64,000 nucleotides of DNA, taken from contig NZ_QUOV01000001.1 in assembly GCF_003390395.1 (NCBI RefSeq), positions 2,666,001 through 2,730,000 on the forward strand, written 5' to 3'. Shown piece after piece: positions 17,684 to 25,878 of the stretch; the stretch's first letter is position 1, and each line of letters begins with the position of its first letter. The translations under genes were made by a program, and so were the position numbers. The notes beneath the pieces were generated by a model that saw only the letters and a list, made by a program, of their open reading frames with translations, was not told the DNA's origin and made no database searches. Origin of the DNA: Thalassotalea euphylliae (GTDB taxonomy: Bacteria; Pseudomonadota; Gammaproteobacteria; Enterobacterales; Alteromonadaceae).

Positions 17684-17945
17684 TCAATGATACTGGTTTC
17701 GATACTGAGTGGGTGTTTCGCCCACTTTCTTTTTAAACAAGCGCGCGAAGTATTGTGGGTATTCGAAGCCTAGCGCATAGGCAATAGTGGCTATCGAGTC
17801 ATCAGAGCCCAGTAACATGTTCTTTGCTCTATCAATCTGATAGGCGTGGATGTTGTCTAGTGCGGTTTTCCTGTTTCAACTTTAAGCCCGTCACTCAAAT
17901 AACGCGACGTGACATAGTTCAACTAGCTTTCAAATTTCACTGAAT
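17684..17945 (-). pseudogene. Decayed AraC family regulator, C-terminal remnant
   Basis: Read on the minus strand, YVTSRYLSDGLKVETGK is followed, after a one-base frameshift in an A run, by TALDNIHAYQIDRAKNML and then IATIAYALGFEYPQYFARLF, ending in VGETPTQYRNQYH and a stop at 17684-17686. This is the AraC DNA-binding domain, with both HTH parts recognisable. No intact N-terminal half or start is found further up; a TAG interrupts the frame just upstream. It resembles the intact AraC protein encoded at 24055-24993. Confidence 0.85.
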
Positions 17946-18157
17946 AAGCAGCGTGAGTGCTTCACCCACTAGAGAAAGAGACGTTAGTGCATTATCGAAA
18001 AAACTTATGTTCATGAAGATAAACTTCTCAGAAAAGATATTTATATTAGATACTTGATGCTAAAAACTTGGTTATGACAGCGGTTGGCGGCAAACTGTCG
18101 TAGTACTGTCATGGAGTTTGCGGCTATAAATTCTGTAAGTTTTATCAAGGAAGTACT
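17946..18157. promoter_or_regulatory. Upstream region of the XRE regulator with ACTGTC repeats
   Basis: After the AraC remnant there is no further gene until 18158. The sequence has ATGACAG at 18074-18080, its reverse complement CTGTCAT at 18106-18112, and a second direct ACTGTC at 18093-18098, 12 bp before the one at 18105-18110. These may be operator half-sites for the XRE protein that follows; a GGAAGT Shine-Dalgarno-like stretch precedes its ATG. Confidence 0.35.
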
Positions 18158-18853
18158 ATGAATATTTCAACAACCAAATTAAAGATGTATCGCGCCGAAA
18201 ATGGATGGTCACAAGAGCAGTTAGCAGAAGTTAGCGGTATTAGTTTAAGAACCATTCAACGCGCTGAAAAAGATGGCCGATGCTCTAATGAGTCATGTAT
18301 GGCAATCGCTTCCGCATTTGGTGTTTCCCCAGCCGAGCTTGATGATGAGTTTAAGAGCAGCATTGGTGACGGCTCATTAAATATTGGTGGTATTATTGGT
18401 ATCACCATTATTATCGCCTTAATCTCAACAATTATTGCGTGGGAATGGAACGATCTAAACGTATTTATTAACGTATGGGCGTTAGCGTTCAATATACTCA
18501 CCCTGTTGTCACTATCGTTTATGACCTGCGGTTTTACGCCAACGCTACAATCTATCGCAACCATCAGTTGGTTTGTTAAAGAGCCAAAGCAGATAAAACA
18601 AGCTAATCAACATTTACCCGTATTAAGGCGCTTAATTATTTATTCCTATACGTCAGGTGTTTTCTGGGCAATTACCGACATAGTTGAAGCATCATACTAT
18701 TCATTCAATGGTGAAAATGCCCCTGGCTATGTCTATGAAATAGGGCTGACCTCTATTTCAATTCTTTATGCGGTATTGATCGCTGAATTAATATTTAGGC
18801 CACTTAAAAATCGCATCGAATTTTTGCTGACACATTCAGAGCAACCCACATAA
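18158..18853 (+). CDS. Membrane protein with N-terminal XRE helix-turn-helix
   Basis: A 231-residue protein. Residues 1-60 are a Cro/CI-type HTH (LKMYRAENGWSQEQLAEVSG, then ISLRTIQRAEKDG). Residues about 73-225 are hydrophobic, with about five predicted TM helices separated by short loops. It is thus a membrane-tethered transcription factor of unknown signal. A cytochrome b561 gene follows 14 bp later and is probably co-transcribed and perhaps sensed or regulated by it. No enzymatic motif is visible. Confidence 0.75.
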   Translation: MNISTTKLKMYRAENGWSQEQLAEVSGISLRTIQRAEKDGRCSNESCMAIASAFGVSPAELDDEFKSSIGDGSLNIGGIIGITIIIALISTIIAWEWNDLNVFINVWALAFNILTLLSLSFMTCGFTPTLQSIATISWFVKEPKQIKQANQHLPVLRRLIIYSYTSGVFWAITDIVEASYYSFNGENAPGYVYEIGLTSISILYAVLIAELIFRPLKNRIEFLLTHSEQPT

Positions 18854-18867
18854 AAATAGGTACACCC

Positions 18868-19494
18868 ATGATAAGAAAGTCAGAATACGATGTGGTCACT
18901 AAAGCTTTTCATTGGTTAAGTGTGTTAGTCATTTTACCCTCACTATCAATAGGCGTTTGGTTCACTTGGACAGATTTAGACACCGACTATGGTTGGGAGC
19001 AATTTGAACACTATATTGATTGGCACGTCGGCTTAGGCATTAGTGTGCTGGTAATAATGCTAATGCGCGCAATATGGCGGCTGTTAACGCAAAAATCTAA
19101 CAAAGCCCAAACCGAAAACACTGAAAACACTGAAAATAAAAGAGCAAATAGTGCGAATATCTCTGATAAAAATGACTCGCCAACACTGCTCCCCAATACA
19201 TCAATATTGCAATTAAAAATTGCCAGTACATTGCACCTAATGTTATACGTTTGTGCCACTCTAACACCGCTGACAGGCTGGCTTGGTTCAAGCTTGGAGG
19301 GGCATACCCTGCACTACTTTTCAGTTATTGAGATTCCACCATTTTTAGGTGTTTACCCAAAGCTTGCCAGCATTATGACTGCTAGCCACTTTTATTTAAG
19401 CTGGCTATTAATTGGTTTGCTATCAATACATTTGTTGGCAGTGATTTATCATCACTGCTGGCTAAAACACAATGTGCTAGCCCGCATGATGTAA
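18868..19494 (+). CDS. Cytochrome b561 family membrane protein
   Basis: A 208-residue four-helix membrane protein of the bacterial cytochrome b561 family, which carries two b hemes and moves electrons to or from quinone. Candidate heme-ligand histidines lie in KAFHWLSV (TM1), DWHVGLGISVL (TM2), STLHLMLYVC (TM3) and LSIHLLAVIYHHC (TM4). The loop between TM2 and TM3 has an odd Asn/Glu/Thr-rich insertion (TENTENTENKRANSAN) with a short DNA repeat. It is likely in an operon with the preceding XRE membrane regulator. Confidence 0.85.
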   Translation: MIRKSEYDVVTKAFHWLSVLVILPSLSIGVWFTWTDLDTDYGWEQFEHYIDWHVGLGISVLVIMLMRAIWRLLTQKSNKAQTENTENTENKRANSANISDKNDSPTLLPNTSILQLKIASTLHLMLYVCATLTPLTGWLGSSLEGHTLHYFSVIEIPPFLGVYPKLASIMTASHFYLSWLLIGLLSIHLLAVIYHHCWLKHNVLARMM

Positions 19495-19808
19495 TACCAA
19501 GAGCAGGCTATTATATCTGTTCATACAATTGAATTATCTAGTCATGCAACTGAAATGGCTATTCAGACATCCGACCTGCTTAGTTTGTACAAAATAGCAA
19601 TATTCTTTTCAGTCATGATTGTCTAAAATCCGCGCCAGCGATTAATTTACAAGTGATATTTACTTGTTAGCTATAAGCTTTTGCTAAGTTTTTCGCGCAG
19701 TTATCCAAGTGTTGATAGTGATCAATATCTTTATTTGTGGCTTTGAGTATGATGCTTGTCCACAATCGAATTGATTAGTCATAAATAAACAAAAATATAG
19801 GTATTATT
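19495..19808. other. 314-bp intergenic region without a recognisable gene
   Basis: AT-rich spacer between the cytochrome b561 gene and the pilin gene. I see no RNA gene, no strong terminator and no convincing promoter. A TTGATT at about 19770 with an AATATA downstream could serve the pilin gene but matches consensus poorly. Confidence 0.4.
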
Positions 19809-20366
19809 TTGTTATTTAATAGCCGTACCCCAAAAGTTCAATCGCAAAAAGGTTTTACCCTTATAGAGTTAGTTGTTGTTATCGTGATTCTAGGTATTTT
19901 AGCGGCGGTTGCTGTTCCTAGATTTATAAACCTAAGCAGAGATGCTCGTATTTCCGCATTAGAAGGAATGGAAGGTGCGCTTCGAGGCGCTATAGAGCTT
20001 GCCAACGCAAAAGCCACTATCGAAAATGCCACTACTGGTTCAGATACTATCGCGCTACCTAGCACTACAGGCAGTTCACAAACAGTCAATGTACCATTAT
20101 TAAATGGCTACCCACTTGGCCGCTGGAATACCTCGCTCATGCATTTTGTTAATACAACTAATATTCGGAATCTAGACACTCAACCCCTTAACGCCAATGA
20201 GACTTGCCCTGATAGTTGGTGTGCAGTGAGTGACGGTGGTTTAGTCGAAATTGTTAGAATTATTCCACAAGGTGTTAGCGGCAGTGAAACCAATTGTTCT
20301 GTTAACTACATTGGCCCGACAGCTTCTACAGAGCCTTTAGTTCGCTTACTTACAGACAACTGCTAA
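19809..20366 (+). CDS. Type IV prepilin-like protein (MSHA pilin type)
   Basis: A 185-residue type IVa-like prepilin starting at TTG. The 15-residue basic leader ends in QSQKG, followed by the classical processed N-terminus FTLIELVVVIVILGILAAVA. This has Glu5 and the hydrophobic assembly helix that PilD cleaves and methylates. The rest is a globular head with Cys residues at CPDSWC and near the C-terminus (ETNCS, TDNC) that could form a disulphide loop. The start to about residue 60 resembles MSHA pilins of Vibrio and Shewanella. No assembly genes are adjacent, so it is an orphan pilin using machinery elsewhere. Confidence 0.85.
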   Translation: MLFNSRTPKVQSQKGFTLIELVVVIVILGILAAVAVPRFINLSRDARISALEGMEGALRGAIELANAKATIENATTGSDTIALPSTTGSSQTVNVPLLNGYPLGRWNTSLMHFVNTTNIRNLDTQPLNANETCPDSWCAVSDGGLVEIVRIIPQGVSGSETNCSVNYIGPTASTEPLVRLLTDNC

Positions 20367-20412
20367 TAAAGTACAATTTGACGTTAACGATTAGCCCAAA
20401 TTAGAAAAGAAT

Positions 20413-20440
20413 AAAAATGCCGCGTAACAGCGGCATTTTT
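20413..20440. terminator. Bidirectional terminator between pilin and COG0523 genes
   Basis: Arms atgccgc (20417-20423) and gcggcat (20430-20436) with a 6-nt loop are flanked by A and T runs, so it can end transcription from both convergent genes. Confidence 0.9.
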
Positions 20441-20483
20441 ATTCAGTTTGCATTAGGGCGTATTGACCAAAGTCCAATTATTC

Positions 20484-21689
20484 CTAATGTCCCCATGATG
20501 GAAATGGATCGGGCAGCGTTTTCCATACCTCTTGCCCTTGAATCAATTCTTCATCGGTAAGTAAACAATCATTCAGGCGCGCAATAATATCTCGCTTGTC
20601 TAAGCCTTGACCGATAAAAACTAATTCTTGTCGCATATCACCAAAGGGCTCTACCCATTGCTCTTCAATCGCCCTTAAATATTCAGGATCATCAGGCCAC
20701 TGATCACGAGGTACTGCAAACCAAAATAATCCTGCGGCGCCGTATCGGGCAATACCTCCAGCTTGGCTCCAACTGCCCGCGAAGTGAGGCCGCGTTGCCA
20801 ACCAAAAGAATCCCTTAGAGCGAATAAGTTTACCGGCTATTTCTTTACTGTGTAGAAAGTCGTAAAACTTTTGCGGATGAAATGGTCGTCGTTCACAAAA
20901 CGTAAAACTACTAATTCCGTACTCTTCGGTTTCAGGAACATGCTCGCCACGCATTTCTTTTAACCAACCTGGCGCTTGTTGTGCTTTTTCAAAGCTGAAC
21001 TTCTTAGTATTTAACACTTGTTGAAGTGGTGCATTGCCGTGTTCAATTGCGATCTGCTCTGCCTCAGTGTTAAGGGTGCTTAATATGCTTTTTAAACGTT
21101 TGAGGTCGTTCTCGGCAATAAGATCCGTTTTACTTATCAAGAGCACATCTGCAAACTCAACTTGCTCAACAAGTAAATCAGCAACACTACGCTCATCTTC
21201 TTCGCCCAAGCTTTCCCCTACCTCTTGCAAAGATTTGGCTTCATCATAGTCGTTTAAGAAGTTAACGGCATCAACCACAGTTACCATAGTGTCTAAGGTA
21301 GCAATATCTGACAGGCTCACGCCATCTTCGTCCGCAAACGTAAATGTTTCAGCAACAGGCAAAGGTTCAGAAATACCCGTTGACTCAATCACTAAGTAAT
21401 CATACTTGCCAGCTTTAGCTAAACGATTCACTTCTTCGAGCAAGTCTTCACGCAACGTACAACAAATACAGCCATTGCTCATTTCCACTAATTTTTCTTC
21501 CGAGCGATTTAGGCTCACCTCATTTTGCACCGTTGCCGCATCGATATTAATTTCACTCATATCATTAACAATCACAGCCACTCGTAGCCCTTCGCGATTG
21601 TTTAAAATATGGTTGAGTACAGTTGTTTTCCCTGCCCCTAAAAAGCCGGAAAGTACAGTAACTGGTAGTTGATTTGACGTATTTAACAT
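20484..21689 (-). CDS. COG0523 (CobW/ZigA-like) metal-chaperone GTPase
   Basis: A 401-residue G3E-family GTPase. The Walker A is [10 protein letters not shown] (about 15-24), the metal-binding CxCC motif is GCICC (73-77), and ESTGISEP is the switch-like region. A C-terminal CobW_C domain follows (about 240-390; [14 protein letters not shown]). Family members deliver zinc or other metals to client proteins and several are induced by zinc starvation. It lies 53 bp downstream of a DksA2-like gene that follows a Zur-like palindrome, which points to the zinc-responsive branch. Confidence 0.88.
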   Translation of the reverse strand: MLNTSNQLPVTVLSGFLGAGKTTVLNHILNNREGLRVAVIVNDMSEINIDAATVQNEVSLNRSEEKLVEMSNGCICCTLREDLLEEVNRLAKAGKYDYLVIESTGISEPLPVAETFTFADEDGVSLSDIATLDTMVTVVDAVNFLNDYDEAKSLQEVGESLGEEDERSVADLLVEQVEFADVLLISKTDLIAENDLKRLKSILSTLNTEAEQIAIEHGNAPLQQVLNTKKFSFEKAQQAPGWLKEMRGEHVPETEEYGISSFTFCERRPFHPQKFYDFLHSKEIAGKLIRSKGFFWLATRPHFAGSWSQAGGIARYGAAGLFWFAVPRDQWPDDPEYLRAIEEQWVEPFGDMRQELVFIGQGLDKRDIIARLNDCLLTDEELIQGQEVWKTLPDPFPSWGH

Positions 21690-21742
21690 AGTTAGCCCTA
21701 GCCCTTCTAAACTTCAGTTCAATTTATGCACAACAAGTTGCA

Positions 21743-22186
21743 CTATGTTTCGCGCTGCTTGTGATAAATGTGCTCTTTTAGTTCTTGATAAATTTTTACA
21801 TCGGCGCAATATTCAGCGGTTGGACGCGCTAACAAGCGAGGTATCCCTATTGGTTCGCCTGTTTCCAAGCAGTAGCCATACTCTCCTAACCTTATTCGCT
21901 CTAGCGATTGCTGAATCTTTGGTAGCAGCTTTTGCTCCCTATCGACTATGCGCATCAAAATAGCGCATTGTTCTTCCCACGAAGCTCTATCACTGATATC
22001 GCTTAAATCTGGCGGGCTTAGCATTTGTTCTTTTGCTTCGCGAATTCGCTCTCGCGTTGAATCATGTAAATCAATCAAATGCTTCTTGAAAAAAGCTAAT
22101 TGCTCATCATTCATGTAATTGGATTCTGGTGCTTCGAGCAGCTGCTGAGTAGAAGGTAGCTTTGATACAGCTTGATTAACTTGCAT
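21743..22186 (-). CDS. dksA2: DksA2-like, zinc-independent DksA paralog
   Basis: A 147-residue member of the DksA/TraR family, which binds the RNA polymerase secondary channel and works with ppGpp. The coiled-coil tip has DISDRASWEEQ, keeping the acidic residues needed for activity. In the zinc-finger region (GEYGYCLETGEPIG and PTAEYCADVK) only two of the four Cys of DksA remain; the others are Thr and Val. This is the pattern of DksA2, which replaces DksA when zinc is scarce. It precedes the COG0523 gene in one operon and has a Zur-like palindrome 29 bp upstream of its ATG. An AGGAGG Shine-Dalgarno lies ahead of the start. Confidence 0.85.
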   Translation of the reverse strand: MQVNQAVSKLPSTQQLLEAPESNYMNDEQLAFFKKHLIDLHDSTRERIREAKEQMLSPPDLSDISDRASWEEQCAILMRIVDREQKLLPKIQQSLERIRLGEYGYCLETGEPIGIPRLLARPTAEYCADVKIYQELKEHIYHKQRET

Positions 22187-22497
22187 ATCACCTCCTCAAT
22201 AAAACCAACTTAAAGTTATGTTATAACATAACAATTATTACATCAATAAAAGAAAAGCGATGAACTATTCACGCTGATAATAGCTTTTTAAGCACAAGAC
22301 ACGTGTGTTGCCGTTAGCTGGGAATTTGAATTGCTTAGTGCAGTTTTTTTTCAAGCTGAGAGAGCTAGTTGAGGTGAAATGAAGCGACAATTGAAGTATA
22401 GAAATTTTGGTCAATCAAACTGCCGCAAGTAGAGAAAATATAGGTTGTACAAGGTTCAAGATCTAAAAGCCAACACGCGCTGGCAGAGCTGAACTAC
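22187..22497. other. 311-bp intergenic region holding the Zur-like box
   Basis: This spacer lies upstream of dksA2 and downstream of the TetR gene (both on the minus strand). Apart from the 18-bp palindrome at 22215-22232 and the dksA2 Shine-Dalgarno I see no gene, RNA or clear terminator. Confidence 0.5.
22215..22232. promoter_or_regulatory. Zur-box-like perfect palindrome
   Basis: gttatgttataacataac is an exact 18-bp palindrome. It matches the core of the gammaproteobacterial Zur operator (ATGTTATA-TATAACAT type). It sits 29 bp upstream of the dksA2-like start. Target genes (DksA2, COG0523) are classic Zur regulon members, which strengthens the call. Confidence 0.82.
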
Positions 22498-23106
22498 TTA
22501 TACAACTTGGTATTTAGCTAAAAATGTTTCTAGAAATTCTTGCGTTAACAGCTCGCAGCGCGCTTTTTCTTGAGGCCCTTGTAATAATGCCATCCAAAAA
22601 AATGTCGAAGAAAACATTGACCAAAACACCTCGGCTGCCAGTGCAATATCGTTAATCAGCAGTTTGCCGTCATCCACAGCAGCTTGTAACCAGTTATGTA
22701 AGCCATCTTCACTTTTGTCGGTATTTTGCATTACCTGCTCAGCGATTTCGGGGTGAGTTAATAACACACCAAACGCCATACGCATAAAGCTCAACTGTTT
22801 AGCATCCTCAGAAATCGATATTTTTAGCTGTGCAAATTGGCGAAGTTGTGAAATTAATGAAGTATCTGGGTTGTAGTCAATCTGCTTTTGTTCCTCATTA
22901 GCCACCACAAAGCGACCAATAACGGCGTTAAATAGCAACTCCTTGCTAGCGAAGTGATTGTAGACAGTGCGCTTAGAAGCACAGGCTTTTTCTGCAATGT
23001 AGTCCATGCTAGTGCGCTCAAAGCCCTGCTCAACAAAGCACTCTATTGCAGCGTCTAAAATTGCGTTTCTTTTCTTACTCTTATCGCGTGGCTTAATTTC
23101 TGACAA
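22498..23106 (-). CDS. TetR family transcriptional regulator
   Basis: A 202-residue TetR/AcrR repressor. The N-terminal HTH (about 12-58) reads AILDAAIECFVEQGFERTSM, then IAEKACASKRTVYNHFASKE. The C-terminal half is a helical ligand/dimer domain of the AcrR-like class (FFWMALLQGP). It is divergent from the lipase-like lipoprotein gene, whose promoter it may control. The ligand is unknown. Confidence 0.88.
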   Translation of the reverse strand: MSEIKPRDKSKKRNAILDAAIECFVEQGFERTSMDYIAEKACASKRTVYNHFASKELLFNAVIGRFVVANEEQKQIDYNPDTSLISQLRQFAQLKISISEDAKQLSFMRMAFGVLLTHPEIAEQVMQNTDKSEDGLHNWLQAAVDDGKLLINDIALAAEVFWSMFSSTFFWMALLQGPQEKARCELLTQEFLETFLAKYQVV

Positions 23107-23240
23107 ATCATCAACCTCTTTATATTTACACCCAACAGTGTAATTTAGCTTGACCTAGGATTCAACTAACAATAACCTTTTACCGCATGCAAAGAAGCCG
23201 ACACAATATTTTAAATCAGCCGTTATTTATTTCCGCTAAT

Positions 23241-23990
23241 ATGAGATTAATATTAAATTTTCTAGTCATAGTATTTGCTTTATTTGCAATGAGTTGTAGC
23301 CATACAAGTTCACAGCAAAATAGCCAAATCCAAAACTCTAATCAGCAAGAGTTGATCGTACTTGCCCATGGTTTAGGGCGCAGCGATACCGCAATGTGGT
23401 GGCTTGAACAGCAGCTAGAAAAAGCGGGCTACCAAGTATGCTCGCTAGACTATGACACGATTGGTGAGAGTGTTGATTCGGTATTTGGCTCAACCAGCGA
23501 ACAAATTGATCAATGCTTAACAGCGCAAGCCAGCACAGTTCATTTTGTTGGGCACTCGTTGGGTGGCTTAGTGATCCGCTCATACTTGCAAGCGCATCAA
23601 CAATTGTTAGCTAGCGACAGGTTTGGTGCGGTTGTGTTGATGGGAACCCCGAACAAAGGCAGTGAAGTCGCTGATTATTATCAGGGCACTTGGCTGATGT
23701 CGTTAGGTGGTGAAATTAGTCAATCGCTGGTCACCAATGCGCAAGGCCTTAGCCAGCAACTTGAAGACATTGATATCAACGCTGGTGTGATTGCGGGCAC
23801 AAAAGGCAATACTTTTACTAAGTCATTATTTACCAGCGAAAACGACGGTTTAGTGTCAGTGGAATCAACAAAACTCAAACATATGAGCGACTTTATTACC
23901 ATCGATGTGGGTCATGCCATTATGAGATACAGCAGCATAGTTGCCGAGCAAACTATCCATTATCTGCGTCATGGAAAGTTTATGCACTAG
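23241..23990 (+). CDS. Lipase/esterase-like alpha/beta hydrolase, probable lipoprotein
   Basis: An alpha/beta hydrolase resembling bacterial triacylglycerol lipase/esterase folds. The frame opens at ATG 23187, but I prefer the internal ATG at 23241. It gives a proper lipoprotein signal (MRLILNFLVIVFALFAMSCS) with Cys as the +1 residue after MS. Neither start has a good Shine-Dalgarno. Catalytic features are the oxyanion segment LAHGLGRSDTAMWW, nucleophile Ser in VGHSLGGLVIRSY, Asp in TSENDGLVSVES and His in DVGHAIMRY. About 249 residues. It is divergent from the TetR gene. The natural substrate is unknown. Confidence 0.78.
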   Translation: MRLILNFLVIVFALFAMSCSHTSSQQNSQIQNSNQQELIVLAHGLGRSDTAMWWLEQQLEKAGYQVCSLDYDTIGESVDSVFGSTSEQIDQCLTAQASTVHFVGHSLGGLVIRSYLQAHQQLLASDRFGAVVLMGTPNKGSEVADYYQGTWLMSLGGEISQSLVTNAQGLSQQLEDIDINAGVIAGTKGNTFTKSLFTSENDGLVSVESTKLKHMSDFITIDVGHAIMRYSSIVAEQTIHYLRHGKFMH

Positions 23991-24054
23991 TGCTGATATC
24001 TATCCCACAAACGTTTGCATTCAAACTACCAGGCGCCACGAAAGCTAACTGTAT

Positions 24055-24993
24055 TTATTGTACTTTTCGATATTCAGCTGGGCTAACGCCGACTTTTGAC
24101 TTGAACAGCTTACTGAAGTGCTGTGGATATTCAAAACCCAAGCTATAGGCAATTTGGCTCACTTGCTCAGTAGATGACAATAACTGATTTTTAGCGCGTT
24201 CTAGTAAAAAGTCTTGAATATACTGCTGGGCATTTCGGCCTGTTGCATTCTTTAGCATATCGCTTAAATATGAAGATGACATACCCATAGCTTCACTAAA
24301 ATGTTTCACTGTTGGCAAGCCATAATCCAATGCATGTGCTTGTTCAAAGTAATCATTAAGCAAGTTATCTAACTTTGCCAATAAATCTAAATTGTGGTTG
24401 GCGCGCACGTAAAACTGGCGATCATAAAATCGAGTACAGTAATCAAGTATCAATTCAATATTGGAGACAATCAGCTTTTGCGTGTGTTTATCAATATTGT
24501 TGTTGTACTCTTTTTCAATTTGATTCACTAACTCGTGTAAAACGCGCTTTTCATCTTCCGATACATGTAAGGCTTCATTCGTTTCATAAGAGAAAAACGA
24601 GTAATGCCCGATATGCTTACCCACGTCATAGCGTCTAATAAGATCAGGATGAAACAGCAATACCCAACCAGTCTCGCCATCTAACTCTTCGGTGTTGCTA
24701 TAAGTTTGTGCCTGCCCAGGCTTAGTAAACACCATACTCCCCTGCTCAAAGTCATAGCTACTGCGACCATAAATAATTTCGCCTTTTATGCCTGCTTTAA
24801 ACGCGACTTGATAAAAATCATAGATATAAGTGAAATCGCCATAGTCGTAATTCGTTATTGCTTTGCCAATCTGAAGCACTGACACTAATGGGTGCTTGGG
24901 CGCGGGCAAGCACAAAGCTTGATGCACTTCAGTAATGGTAGAAAGTCGAACAATAGTGCTCATGGCAGTCGGGTTTTTAATGAGTGAATACAT
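24055..24993 (-). CDS. AraC family transcriptional regulator
   Basis: A 312-residue regulator with an N-terminal AraC-type cupin (about 25-180) and a C-terminal pair of HTH motifs. The first is around AMGMSSSYLSDMLKNATGR, the second around IAYSLGFEYPQHFSKLFKSK, closing with VGVSPAEYRKVQ. An alternative Met at residue 11 could be the true start. It lies 36 bp downstream of the SRPBCC gene on the same strand, so probably in its operon. Together they are divergent from the hydrolase-SDR operon, which it is likely to regulate; TATACAT motifs occur in the shared promoter region. Confidence 0.87.
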   Translation of the reverse strand: MYSLIKNPTAMSTIVRLSTITEVHQALCLPAPKHPLVSVLQIGKAITNYDYGDFTYIYDFYQVAFKAGIKGEIIYGRSSYDFEQGSMVFTKPGQAQTYSNTEELDGETGWVLLFHPDLIRRYDVGKHIGHYSFFSYETNEALHVSEDEKRVLHELVNQIEKEYNNNIDKHTQKLIVSNIELILDYCTRFYDRQFYVRANHNLDLLAKLDNLLNDYFEQAHALDYGLPTVKHFSEAMGMSSSYLSDMLKNATGRNAQQYIQDFLLERAKNQLLSSTEQVSQIAYSLGFEYPQHFSKLFKSKVGVSPAEYRKVQ

Positions 24994-25029
24994 CTTAGTC
25001 TAACTTATCGAATTTGAATTGTCGGCGGC

Positions 25030-25560
25030 CTATTGGCTGGTTTTATCAGCAGGCCGTACTTCAACACCTGCTTTCAGACTACTTAAAACTCTTGTTTTTA
25101 ATGCCTTAGCTAAATTTTCATATTGCTTAGCAATGCTCGACTCACCCCAAAAATTTACATAAAGCCCCGTATACTTTTCATAAATAGTCACTTTTGTACC
25201 TCGCTCAGTTTTTGTTAGCAGATACTTATGATCAAAAGTAATTATCCCCCAAAGGCCACCGGTTTGGTTGAGTAGTTTGTTGGGAACAACTTGCTTAACT
25301 CTGGCACTGATCTTTGCTGACTTTTGTTCGGCTGGGTTTTCGGTGACGGTATAGATGATATTTTCACCTTGCTTTAGATCTCCCTTTTCATAGAGAAAAA
25401 CTGGATTCCAATGCTGATAGCTAGCCACATCTGTGAGTACTTGCCACACCAATACTGGCGGTGCCTCTATTTCTATTTCAGTTTTTACAGACTTATTGCC
25501 AAGCCAAGCACTTACTGACATAGCAATAATAATCATGCTGCTTAGTGGTAAAAATGACAT
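25030..25560 (-). CDS. SRPBCC (START-like) domain protein with N-terminal anchor
   Basis: A 176-residue protein with one N-terminal hydrophobic segment (about 2-20). It is followed by an SRPBCC/polyketide-cyclase-type ligand-binding fold beginning KTEIEIEAPPVLVWQVLTDV, then YQHWNPVF, the usual opening helix motif, and WGIITFDHKYLLT. Such proteins bind hydrophobic ligands; no catalytic residues are assigned. It is probably co-transcribed with the AraC regulator and divergent from the hydrolase and SDR genes, suggesting a role in the same, unknown, small-molecule pathway. Confidence 0.72.
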   Translation of the reverse strand: MSFLPLSSMIIIAMSVSAWLGNKSVKTEIEIEAPPVLVWQVLTDVASYQHWNPVFLYEKGDLKQGENIIYTVTENPAEQKSAKISARVKQVVPNKLLNQTGGLWGIITFDHKYLLTKTERGTKVTIYEKYTGLYVNFWGESSIAKQYENLAKALKTRVLSSLKAGVEVRPADKTSQ

Positions 25561-25878
25561 TGTATCTCTCCTGTTTCTGTCGCGTTATGACACGAAGTAG
25601 CGTTTGCCTATACGAGTGTATCTTCTCTTGATTTTCTCAACGTATACATATCAAGCGACAACTTATACATTTTCATTAAACCTTATATTTCATAGCCTTA
25701 AAGTTAATTCTCATAGCAATTATTGAAATGTATACATTCTGCCTGAATATGTTTAAGTCCATTTTTTAACCAGCCATTAAGCTATGCCTCAACAATTGAC
25801 TACTCGTACTCGATAAAGCCAAACCAAGGCTCAGTAAGTGCGAGTTAACAGCAATAAGACTTACAACGGAGGCTAGCG
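25561..25878. promoter_or_regulatory. Divergent promoter region with repeated TATACAT motifs
   Basis: A 318-bp non-coding region between the SRPBCC-AraC and hydrolase-SDR operons. It contains gtatacat at 25642-25649, ttatacat at 25663-25670 and the exact palindrome atgtatacat at 25728-25737. The first two start 21 bp apart, as expected for half-sites of an AraC dimer. A GGAGG ribosome site precedes the hydrolase ATG. Confidence 0.5.
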
